Source of the DNA: Candidatus Woesearchaeota archaeon
GTDB lineage: Archaea; Nanobdellota; Nanobdellia; Woesearchaeales; WJKR01
Reading direction: 5' to 3'
Length of the DNA: 51,483 nucleotides
Assembly (NCBI GenBank): GCA_016927245.1
Contig: JAFGNA010000013.1
Coordinates: forward strand, 1 to 51,483
Position numbers and translations under genes: made by a program. A model generated the notes under the pieces. It did no database searches. It was not told where the DNA came from and saw only the letters and a list, made by a program, of their open reading frames with translations. Below, in pieces: positions 15,931 through 23,303 of this stretch. The number at the start of each line of letters is the position of its first letter. Position 1 is the first letter of the stretch.

Positions 15931-16931
15931 TTAAGATGATTCCTCCAAGAAAGGTATCGGGTAGACGAGTGATAGGGCTGGTGGCGCCTTCCCTGCCGGG
16001 AAAGGTCATCGATGGACGGCAGTTCCGGAGAGGTGTCGACCGACTTCGGCAACTAGGCTACGAAACGATAGTGGGGGAAGCTTGTCTCGATCGTCCGTAT
16101 GATCTGGGTGCGTCAATCGCTGCTCGCGCACGTGATATCAACAGGTTCTTCGAGGATGATCAAATAGATGCTATCATGGGGGTTATTGGAGGCTATAATG
16201 CTAACGAAGTGCTTCCTCATATCGATTATGGGCTTGTCGTGAAAAATCCCAAACCATTCTTTGGATATAGTGATCTTTCAGCAATTAATCTCTCGTTGCT
16301 CTCTCAGGCGGACCAGATGAGTTACTCGGGTTCGATGCTCGTGTCTTTTTGTCCCAAACAATTGGCTTCCATAACAATAGATGGTTTCTTGCAAGCGATA
16401 AAAGGGGTGAATCTGACGGATGAATGGAAGGCTCCTGCGAGTTACGCTTATGACGATTGGTTCAGAGAAGACGTTCCTGTTAGGGAGTGGCACGCTTCAG
16501 AAGGTATCTATGTCATCAATGAAGGGGTGACGGAAGGGACGATTATACCGACCAACCTGGACACCCTTCTTTCGCTCGTAGGGACTAATTATCTGCCGTC
16601 GCTTCAAGGAGTTGTACTCTTGTTAGAAGAAAACATTCAGGCTACGAATAACCTGTTCAGAAGGAACTTCGCCCAACTGGCGCAGACGGGTATTATGGAC
16701 GGGCTTAATGCCTTGGTCATGGGGAGGTTTCCAGGTCCGCAACGAGAAAACAAAGACGCGCTCACCGAAGTGCTGCATCATTATCTCCCCGCAAAAGAGT
16801 ATCCTGTCATCACGAACGTCAACTATGGCCATACCGATCCGAGCAGCACATTCCTAGTGGGGGGTACTGCCACTATCAATACGTACGATCGAAAGTTCAC
16901 GATCGCGAGACCAGAGGTTGAACGACAATGA
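15927..16931 (+). CDS. S66 serine peptidase, MccF-like (copy A)
   Basis: 334 residues. The GTG start overlaps the stop of the previous gene by four bases (GTGA); ATG at 15936 is the alternative. S66 triad candidates are Ser115 in FFGYSDLSA, Glu234 in VLLLEEN, and His302 in NYGHTDP. The order and spacing match LD-carboxypeptidase/MccF proteins. Features of the MccF branch are the Trp-containing loop before the Glu (DDWFREDVPVREWHASEG) and NEGVTEGTIIPTNLDTLLSL. There is no signal peptide, so it acts in the cytoplasm. Archaea have no bacterial murein, so cleavage of an amide in a nucleotide-peptide or small metabolite, as MccF does with microcin C, is the better hypothesis. Confidence 0.85.
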   Translation: MIKMIPPRKVSGRRVIGLVAPSLPGKVIDGRQFRRGVDRLRQLGYETIVGEACLDRPYDLGASIAARARDINRFFEDDQIDAIMGVIGGYNANEVLPHIDYGLVVKNPKPFFGYSDLSAINLSLLSQADQMSYSGSMLVSFCPKQLASITIDGFLQAIKGVNLTDEWKAPASYAYDDWFREDVPVREWHASEGIYVINEGVTEGTIIPTNLDTLLSLVGTNYLPSLQGVVLLLEENIQATNNLFRRNFAQLAQTGIMDGLNALVMGRFPGPQRENKDALTEVLHHYLPAKEYPVITNVNYGHTDPSSTFLVGGTATINTYDRKFTIARPEVERQ

Positions 16932-17761
16932 GTCATGACGATGAAGTGTTGGCTTATTTTGCGGACAAAGCGGAAGGTTACGACTTGGTGGAACATCAAC
17001 ACTATTGGCGATTATCTGATGAACTGCTCTGGCACCTATTGACAAAAGATGTCCTCGCGCAATTCAATGATGATTTCTCCTTCCTCGATGCGGGCGGAGG
17101 AACTGGCAGGTGGAGCATGAGATTATTGGATTCGTACAGCAAAGCTACAGGCACTATCTATGACCTTTCTCCTGAAATGCTCGAGCAGGCGAAGAAAAAA
17201 GTTAATGGTGATAGGGCTGGACGGCTACAGATAATCAATGGTGACATTACAGACATGTTTGGCGTGCCGGACGAGCAATTCGATGTCACTTATAATTTTC
17301 ATAACGTATTGGGTTTCGTGGATGGCCCTGAACGAGCACTTGCGGAGATGGGCCGTGTGACCAGGAAAGGCGGTTATGTGGTCTCGGTTGTTCCGAACAA
17401 GTATCACCTCGTGTTTTTTAATCTGCAACAAGGGAATGTTGAAGAAGCGGAAAAAGCCGCTTTGAACAATATGGGTCGTTTCACCCAGGACATGCCTGCT
17501 ATACGCTTGTTCACGCCGCATTCTCTTAGCCGATTATATGGTCGTGTTGGCTTGGAAGCTGTTTTTGTGAAAGGGTTTCCAGTAACCATTTACCCTGGCT
17601 ATCAGGAAACGAGGATATCGGGCGATACCGCTTCTCTAAAGGATATCTTGTCAGGTGAAGAAAGCTATGGTCGGATTTTAGCGATTGAAAAAAACCTTGT
17701 TGAGTATGCGGATGCTGCTGCCCGAGGAAACAATTTATTGATGGTCGGGAAGAAATCGTGA
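16928..17761 (+). CDS. SAM-dependent methyltransferase (class I)
   Basis: 277 residues; the ATG overlaps the stop of the S66 gene (ATGA). The Rossmann core shows motif I FLDAGGGTGRWSMRLL (about 51-66), the acidic end of strand 2 in TIYDLSPEMLEQA, motif III-like INGDITDM, and motif IV FDVTYNFHNVLGFVDGPERA, as in ubiquinone/menaquinone-type (Methyltransf_11/25) enzymes. The C-terminal 130 residues are a substrate lid. The methyl acceptor is unknown; sitting between two synthetase-like/peptidase pairs suggests it acts on the same small molecule, or blocks its action. Confidence 0.88.
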   Translation: MSHDDEVLAYFADKAEGYDLVEHQHYWRLSDELLWHLLTKDVLAQFNDDFSFLDAGGGTGRWSMRLLDSYSKATGTIYDLSPEMLEQAKKKVNGDRAGRLQIINGDITDMFGVPDEQFDVTYNFHNVLGFVDGPERALAEMGRVTRKGGYVVSVVPNKYHLVFFNLQQGNVEEAEKAALNNMGRFTQDMPAIRLFTPHSLSRLYGRVGLEAVFVKGFPVTIYPGYQETRISGDTASLKDILSGEESYGRILAIEKNLVEYADAAARGNNLLMVGKKS

Positions 17762-17773
17762 TTGGTGTTAGTG

Positions 17774-19027
17774 ATGGCTATAGATGATATAATAAGAGTT
17801 GATGGGGGATCTCAATCAATGATTGGAAGGATAGCATCAATTAGAAAAATGGGGAAGAATCTTGCTTTTGTGCAACTGGAGAACCATCATGGTGCCTTGC
17901 AGGCGGTGGTTGTCAATCCGCGTGCGTATGGCTTGAATAAAGGGTCGGTGATTCGCGTATCCGGGACTGTTGTCAAGAACGATGATGTTACCTCAGGAAC
18001 GCCTGGTTACGAGTTGCAAGCAGATGTCGTGGAGTTGTTGTCGAAGAACCATGATAAGTATAACAATCCGAATGATGTCCTGCTGGATAAGAGTTCGCAA
18101 ATTGATCGACGACACCTCTACTTACGTAATCCTTCTGTAAGGAATATCTTTGAGGCGAAATCTTTGTTTATGAAAACTTGTCGTAGTGTGCTTGATTATT
18201 ATGGTTTCTTAGAGGTGCAGTCGCCTACCGTGGTCGGCGAATCGGTTGAAGGGCCGGTGACCGCATTCGGAGTTGATTATTATGGGAAAGATGCTTTTCT
18301 TACTTTGAGTAATATGCTCTATCATGAGATGCTCATGGCGGGTGATTTTGAGAAAGTTTATGAGATGAGGACCTTGTTTCGGCAAGACAAGTCAAAAACT
18401 TCCGTGCACCTTAGCGAATTTACCATCCTTGATTACACTGCTGCTAATCATTCTCGAAATGACCTTATGGGAATCACTGAAGAGATTGTTCAAGCTTCAG
18501 CGAGTCAACTGCAAAGAAAAGGTTTTTCACTTGGCGTCGAGCCGAAGACTCCTTTTCCTGTGGTAACTTATTCTGAAGTGATAGGTTATCTTAACGAACA
18601 GGGTGCGGATATCGTTTGGGGGTCGACGCATCAGTTGCCCAAGCAGTATTCTTCTCTTTTGGAAAGGCGCTTTCCGAGCTTTTTTTGGCTGATAGACCAA
18701 CCTGAAGCTTCCAAAGCGTTCTTCACCAGCGCCCGGGAGGAGGATGGCCGCATGGTTTGTAATGATTTCCAGTTGTGGTACGCGAAGAATACCAACTTGG
18801 CGGATGGCTCGGAACGGGTGGTCGAAAAGGAGGATGTTATTGCTAAGATGGTCGATCGCGGGATGGACCCAAGGCATTTCTCGCATTATTTGAGTTCATT
18901 GGATGGTCTTTATCCTAATGCGGGGGTCGGGTTGGGGGTCGAGCGAACGTTCATGACTCTTATGGGGTTGGATAACATCAAGGATGTCATGCTTTTCCCG
19001 AGGAACATGAAGACGTTGTATCCTTGA
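17774..19027 (+). CDS. AspRS-like class II synthetase paralogue with OB fold
   Basis: 417 residues from ATG at 17774, which has GGTG six bases upstream; TTG 17762 and GTG 17765/17771 are alternatives. The OB fold (about 1-95) starts MIGRIASIRKMGKNLAFVQL, with Ala where AspRS has His or Trp. The core keeps motif 1 (GFLEVQSPTVV), flipping-loop analogue ESVEGPVTAF, motif 2 FRQDKSKTSVHLSEFTILDY (SRHxxE altered to SVHLSE), and motif 3 GVGLGVERTFMTLMGLDNIK. The Asp-pocket segment GLExTTGGQRI is replaced by TNLADGSERV. It thus folds like AspRS but probably uses another amino acid or has another job. It abuts the methyltransferase gene. Confidence 0.85.
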   Translation: MAIDDIIRVDGGSQSMIGRIASIRKMGKNLAFVQLENHHGALQAVVVNPRAYGLNKGSVIRVSGTVVKNDDVTSGTPGYELQADVVELLSKNHDKYNNPNDVLLDKSSQIDRRHLYLRNPSVRNIFEAKSLFMKTCRSVLDYYGFLEVQSPTVVGESVEGPVTAFGVDYYGKDAFLTLSNMLYHEMLMAGDFEKVYEMRTLFRQDKSKTSVHLSEFTILDYTAANHSRNDLMGITEEIVQASASQLQRKGFSLGVEPKTPFPVVTYSEVIGYLNEQGADIVWGSTHQLPKQYSSLLERRFPSFFWLIDQPEASKAFFTSAREEDGRMVCNDFQLWYAKNTNLADGSERVVEKEDVIAKMVDRGMDPRHFSHYLSSLDGLYPNAGVGLGVERTFMTLMGLDNIKDVMLFPRNMKTLYP

Positions 19028-19069
19028 GCGGAGGAAAATATATTTAAACAGTGTGTTTGTAAAGGTTGA

Positions 19070-20104
19070 ATGAAGATGGTGGTTTATCCGGAAAGGCTTG
19101 TCAAGGGTGACACGATAGCGTTTGTCTCTCCTTCTGGCGCGCTCGGTGCTCTTTGTCCGCACCGGCTGGAACAAGCGAAGGCTTTCCTTGAGAAGCAAGG
19201 CTTTCATGTCGAGGAGTACCTGACGACAAGGGCTAAGAGGGGCTTCTCTACGGGCACGCCGCAAGAACGGGTCGCTGATTTGCATGCTGCGTTCAAGGAT
19301 GAGCGGGTGAAAGGGATTGTCTGTACGATAGGGGGGTTGGCTGCCAATGAGTTGTTGCCGCTCATCGATTATGACCTGATCAAGGCCAATCCTAAGATAT
19401 TCTGCGGCTATTCTGATATTACCCATCTGCATAGCGCTTTTTTGAGAAAAGCGGGTCTCGTCACGTTTTATGGGCCTTCTGCGATGAATCAGTTCGGTGA
19501 GTTTCCTGAGCCTTTGTCTTACACGTGGGAGCACTTCAAGAAAGCGACGATGAGTGTCGGGCCGGTAGGGCGGGTGTTACCTTCCGATGAGTGGACTGAT
19601 GAGATCCTTGACTGGTTCACGAAAGCTGATCAGGCCAGGCCGAGGAAGCTTCGCAAGAATGAGGGTTTCTCTTGGTTCGGAAGCGGTAAGGCAAAAGCCC
19701 CTATTGTCGGTGGTTGCTTGAACTCCTTGCACAAGCTCAAAGGGACGCCTTTTGCGCCTGAGTATGATGGGAGAATAGTCTTCTTTGAGACTTCTGAGGG
19801 GGAGGATTTCAGGAGGGGGGTGCCCCTAGGGGTTGTTGATTCGCAACTTGTCGATCTGGTGAATGCGGGCGTCTTTAAGAAAGTGAAAGGTGTTATCGTC
19901 GGAAGGCCTTTTGGATACGGTAGTGAAGAGCACGAACAGTTCATCGACGTTGTGAAGAAGAGGTTGGCTCCTTTGGATATCCCTTTGCTCATGAACTTCA
20001 ACATAGGCCACTGCGATCCTATCATGAGCATCCCTCTCGGCACGGTTGTTTCTATGGATGCCGATAATAAAGAATTGCTGTTTGTTGAGCCAGGGGTGCA
20101 CTGA
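19070..20104 (+). CDS. S66 serine peptidase, MccF-like (copy B)
   Basis: 344 residues, about the length of E. coli MccF. Triad candidates are Ser115 (CGYSDITH), Glu240 (VFFETSEG) and His314 (IGHCDP). The loop PSDEWTDEILDWFTKA (Trp175, Trp182), and the later NEGFSWFGSGKAKAPIVGGC, are typical of MccF-like members, where a Trp stacks on the nucleobase of the substrate. No signal peptide. It has its own TATA (ATATATTTAAACA, about 19036-19048) 25-30 bases before the ATG, so it can be expressed apart from the upstream genes. It differs enough from copy A for the pair to be ancient paralogues rather than a recent duplication. Confidence 0.9.
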   Translation: MKMVVYPERLVKGDTIAFVSPSGALGALCPHRLEQAKAFLEKQGFHVEEYLTTRAKRGFSTGTPQERVADLHAAFKDERVKGIVCTIGGLAANELLPLIDYDLIKANPKIFCGYSDITHLHSAFLRKAGLVTFYGPSAMNQFGEFPEPLSYTWEHFKKATMSVGPVGRVLPSDEWTDEILDWFTKADQARPRKLRKNEGFSWFGSGKAKAPIVGGCLNSLHKLKGTPFAPEYDGRIVFFETSEGEDFRRGVPLGVVDSQLVDLVNAGVFKKVKGVIVGRPFGYGSEEHEQFIDVVKKRLAPLDIPLLMNFNIGHCDPIMSIPLGTVVSMDADNKELLFVEPGVH

Positions 20105-20182
20105 GTTCTTGACATAAACCAGTTTTTCTGCGCAAAACCTTTTACGAACAATAGTAATCCCAGAAATGTGACATGAATGTAA

Positions 20183-20198
20183 TATGAGCCCGGGAGCC
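20183..20198. repeat. tRNA-Arg 3'-end-like repeat, copy 2 (possible att site)
   Basis: TATGAGCCCGGGAGCC, identical to 13295-13310; 14 bases equal the tRNA-Arg end at 25829-25842. It falls between the second S66 gene and the strongly AT-rich block. The 220-base gap around it (20105-20324) shows no other gene. Confidence 0.6.
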
Positions 20199-20324
20199 CA
20201 CATGTCTCTTTTGGACGTCTTTTGGACTCCGTTATGCGCGTTGTAATACTTTTTCCGAGGTTTTGTGTTGGTTGCGTGTTGTTTTGGGAATATGACACTT
20301 TTCCTATGATTAAAAAACATTAAG

Positions 20325-21295
20325 CTATTTCTTCTTGTATACCCACATGTCTGAAATTCCTTTTTTTGGAAGCAATCTATAGCTAATGTCTTCGATTCCA
20401 GTTATTGATTTGTATAATAGAAAATCTGCTATGACTTTTGGTTTTTGTTTAAAAACATAATCCCAGTCTATTTTTGTCCGTTCCATCTCTCTTGTTGTTT
20501 TAAATTCCTTTTTTGTTTCATCCAAATGCCTTAAATCCAAAAAAATTCTTCTATATATTTTGAAATGCTCTCTTAGTGAAATATATGGTTGATAAAATGC
20601 CATTGCATCGTATCGAGTTCTTATTGTTCCCGGGCCATATTTTGTATGGATGAAGTTAGGCATAAATGTATCATCACATACATCTTTTTGAGCTGGTATT
20701 TCATATAAATCCTTATTTCTTATCATGAAAGCTCTTCCATGAAAGTAAATTTTTGATTTTTTTTCAAATTCTTTCGAAACGTTCTCTTGGGGAAATGCAT
20801 CAACATATGATTTAAATTCAGAAACATCATTGACAGATATTTCTGATTCTGGATGTAGAGCTCTGACGTGTAATATGTCAAAAAGAACTGATTGCCAAAC
20901 CGATAACGACTCAGATCTTTTTGGTACGGGCCAAGATCCTGCAACTATTAAAGAAGGATTTTTTTTATTTCGTCATATAATTTTTCAGAACAATTTTCTT
21001 CTAAGGTTACATCAGCATCAACAAATAGTAAAGGAACATCTTTCTCAACATGATTCGTTATTGCTTTTTGAGCAAATGAAATGCCTTTCTTGCTATGGAT
21101 AATACTAATATTTAGTCTGGCATATTTTTTTCTTGATTCGCTAATCTTCTCTTCTGTTTTATCGGTACAACCATTGAGACAAATTATTGTTTCTAAATTA
21201 CCTTTTATTTTTTGTTGATTAAGAGATTCAAGACAAGTCTCGATGGTGTTTTCCTCATTATATGCTGCAATTCCAAAGTAAAGATTGGGTTTCAT
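20325..21295 (-). pseudogene. Family 2 glycosyltransferase with a homopolymer frameshift
   Basis: The N-terminal 115 codons (from ATG 21295) encode a GT-A start: FGIAAYNEENTIETCLESLN and the DxD-type LFVDADVTLEEN. The frame then stops just after a run of eight A (plus-strand T 20959-20966). Adding one base restores an open frame (NPSLIVAGSWPVPKRSES onwards) that continues without a stop to 20325. So one gene of about 320 residues is split by a single-base deletion in a homopolymer. It could be a sequencing error, a recent mutation or a slippage site. The start overlaps the previous stop (TAATG). It would transfer sugar from a nucleotide donor; the acceptor is unknown. Confidence 0.8.
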
Positions 21296-22179
21296 TAGTA
21301 CATCACAGTTTTTGCATAGGTGTCTTTACCGGTTTTTTTTAGCATTCTTGACTCTTTTAGTGACTTTAATGCCTCGTCTCTTCGTCCGAGTGCTTTAAGA
21401 GCCATTGCCTTATCATAATGGGCTTCGGCATAATGAGGATCGATTTCTATGGCTACCAAATGATCATTCAGAGCATTCTGAAAATCTTTTTTAATAAAAT
21501 AACCAAATCCTCTGTTATTAATGGCTAATGAAGATTGTGGCATTAGTTCGATAGCTTGATTAAATGCAATAATCATTTCATCAAATTCATTGAGGTAGAG
21601 GTGAGCATTACCCTTATTTCTCCACCCTTCGCCAAATTGTTCGTTTATAGAAATTGCTCTATTAAAATCAGCTAATGCATCCTTAAAGTTATTTAAATAC
21701 TTTAAACAGCGACCTCTAAGATTATATGCTTCAACAAAATTTTTATTTTTTTCGATTGCTTGAGTAAAAAAGTTTACTGCTAAATCTGGTTTTTCTCTAA
21801 GGAGTAGACTGTGTCCTTTATTGTATGATAATCTTGCAGGGAACCCATTGATATCAACATCTTTATCAAATAGTTCAACAAACGTTTTTTTAAATTCTTC
21901 AACCTTGACTTTATAAATTGGAAACTCGCCCATGTTACAAAAGATATAATCGGCAATATTTTCGTTTGTTGCTCTGCCTACAATATCATCAAGATATGAA
22001 TTTGAAAGTTCATCAGTTATTTTGTTTAATTCACGCATTGGATTAGTGTGATCAATTCCTGCCACGAAGCCATTCTTCAATTCACCATTAATAATAACTT
22101 CAACGAAATATTTGTCTATTTTGGTTTCTCTTGAGCCATGTTGTGCCTCAAAGTTACTTAGAAATCCCATTTTTGCCAT
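21295..22179 (-). CDS. Degenerate PTPS/QueD-like domain fused to TPR repeats
   Basis: 294 residues. Residues about 24-95 read like 6-pyruvoyl-tetrahydropterin synthase/QueD: YFVEVIINGELKNGFVAGID, then ITDELSNSYLDDIVGRATNE and IADYIF, matching the G-E-L ... ELDHxYLND ... PTxENIAxYI pattern. The zinc motif HGH is missing (KIDKYF instead) and LDHxYLND is LSNSYLDD, so catalysis is probably lost; only His14 remains. From about 118 to 285 there are five TPR units (for example PDLAVNFFTQAIEKNKNFVE). The start overlaps the upstream stop (TAATG). A scaffold that binds a pterin-like ligand and partners of this operon is one idea. Confidence 0.7.
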   Translation of the reverse strand: MAKMGFLSNFEAQHGSRETKIDKYFVEVIINGELKNGFVAGIDHTNPMRELNKITDELSNSYLDDIVGRATNENIADYIFCNMGEFPIYKVKVEEFKKTFVELFDKDVDINGFPARLSYNKGHSLLLREKPDLAVNFFTQAIEKNKNFVEAYNLRGRCLKYLNNFKDALADFNRAISINEQFGEGWRNKGNAHLYLNEFDEMIIAFNQAIELMPQSSLAINNRGFGYFIKKDFQNALNDHLVAIEIDPHYAEAHYDKAMALKALGRRDEALKSLKESRMLKKTGKDTYAKTVMY

Positions 22180-23303
22180 TATTGGATCACCTTAGCAATG
22201 TCTCCAAAATTGCTTGAGATTTGTTCTAATCGTTTGTTAATTATTTCAGAGGAAACTTTATTTTCTAGTTTTGCTGATTTTGCTCTAGGATGTTCTGAAT
22301 AAGCAAAACACGTGAAAAAATCGAATCGTGCCTGTTCAAGTAATTGAAGTGTTTGGTGGAAATCGTCCTTTGTTTCTCCTGGAAAACCAACCATTATATG
22401 AGTCCCTATATCAAAATCAAATTTTTTCATCAGATTCATTGATTGAATAATATTCTCTCTAGAATATTTTCTGTTCATTAATTCAAGGATTTTGTTACTT
22501 CCTGATTGGATGGGGAAAGTAATTCCCCCAATTCTTTTGTTTTGGTTTGCTTTCTGAAATATTTTTTCATAATTATTTAAATCATTAATAAGCCAGCTGA
22601 TTCCAAAATCATGGATAAATAATTTGAAATGACCTTCCGATGAGATTATTTTATTTAGAAGAGTTGAGAAGTTAGTTTTATTATCAATTCCATACGCACC
22701 TGTATCTCCCGCCATCAGCATAATTGTTGGTTCTTTTTTATCAATTGCATAATCAACTTTTTGAAGAATACTTTCAATGGAATCGCTTTTTAATTTACCT
22801 GTTGCTTCTTTAATCATGCAATAGGAACAGTCATTCAGGCAACCCTCAGATATTCTTATCTTATAACCATTTTTTGCCTTTTCAAAGCGGTTTCTTGCAT
22901 AATTAGTTGACTTTTCAATTTGTTTTCTTTTTAGGAAAGCTTTTGTTGGATAGGGAATCTCCCCCATTCTTTTTTTAGGAGCGAATATTTTATCTAATGA
23001 TTCTACAGATCGAGGAGAGAAAGAGTAAAAAACATTAAACTCGTTTATTTTTTCAGGACTTATTTTGGGGAGGCAACCACCTACTAGTATTTTTGCATAG
23101 GGATTTTTCTGTTGCAATTCTGAAATTTCGCGAAGTGATTTTTCCTCATTGTACTGATCTACACCACAAGTAATAACACAAAGATAGTCTGCATCCTCGG
23201 GATGATTAGTGATGTGTATATCGTTGTCCTTAAAATAGTTGATTATCCTCTGAGCATCCAAATCTCTTTGCTCACAACCAGTAGAACTAACATACGCTTT
23301 CAT
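22179..23303 (-). CDS. Radical SAM methylthiotransferase (MiaB/CDKAL1-like) without TRAM domain
   Basis: 374 residues. The N-terminal UPF0004 domain has its three cluster Cys (STGCEQ, VITCGVD, GGCLPK), and the radical SAM core has EGCLNDCSYCM (Cx3Cx2C) for the second cluster. Later MTTase blocks are present: FPIQSGSNKILELMNRKY and IMVGFPGETKDDFHQTL. Usual family members end in a TRAM RNA-binding domain; here the protein stops before one. A complete TRAM-bearing member is encoded at 37391. Loss of TRAM suggests a substrate other than bulk tRNA, or an RNA or protein delivered by a partner. It overlaps its neighbours by one base at both ends. Confidence 0.88.
   Translation of the reverse strand: MKAYVSSTGCEQRDLDAQRIINYFKDNDIHITNHPEDADYLCVITCGVDQYNEEKSLREISELQQKNPYAKILVGGCLPKISPEKINEFNVFYSFSPRSVESLDKIFAPKKRMGEIPYPTKAFLKRKQIEKSTNYARNRFEKAKNGYKIRISEGCLNDCSYCMIKEATGKLKSDSIESILQKVDYAIDKKEPTIMLMAGDTGAYGIDNKTNFSTLLNKIISSEGHFKLFIHDFGISWLINDLNNYEKIFQKANQNKRIGGITFPIQSGSNKILELMNRKYSRENIIQSMNLMKKFDFDIGTHIMVGFPGETKDDFHQTLQLLEQARFDFFTCFAYSEHPRAKSAKLENKVSSEIINKRLEQISSNFGDIAKVIQ

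Noticed and set aside
13340-20104. Reading the S66 genes as murein LD-carboxypeptidases for cell-wall recycling
   Set aside because: The cluster is archaeal, the proteins lack signal peptides, and no other murein gene is in the window. The Trp loop favours an MccF-like role.
20723-20944. Separate 73-residue gene between the two glycosyltransferase fragments
   Set aside because: It is out of frame with the coherent reading that joins both fragments once the A8 run is corrected.
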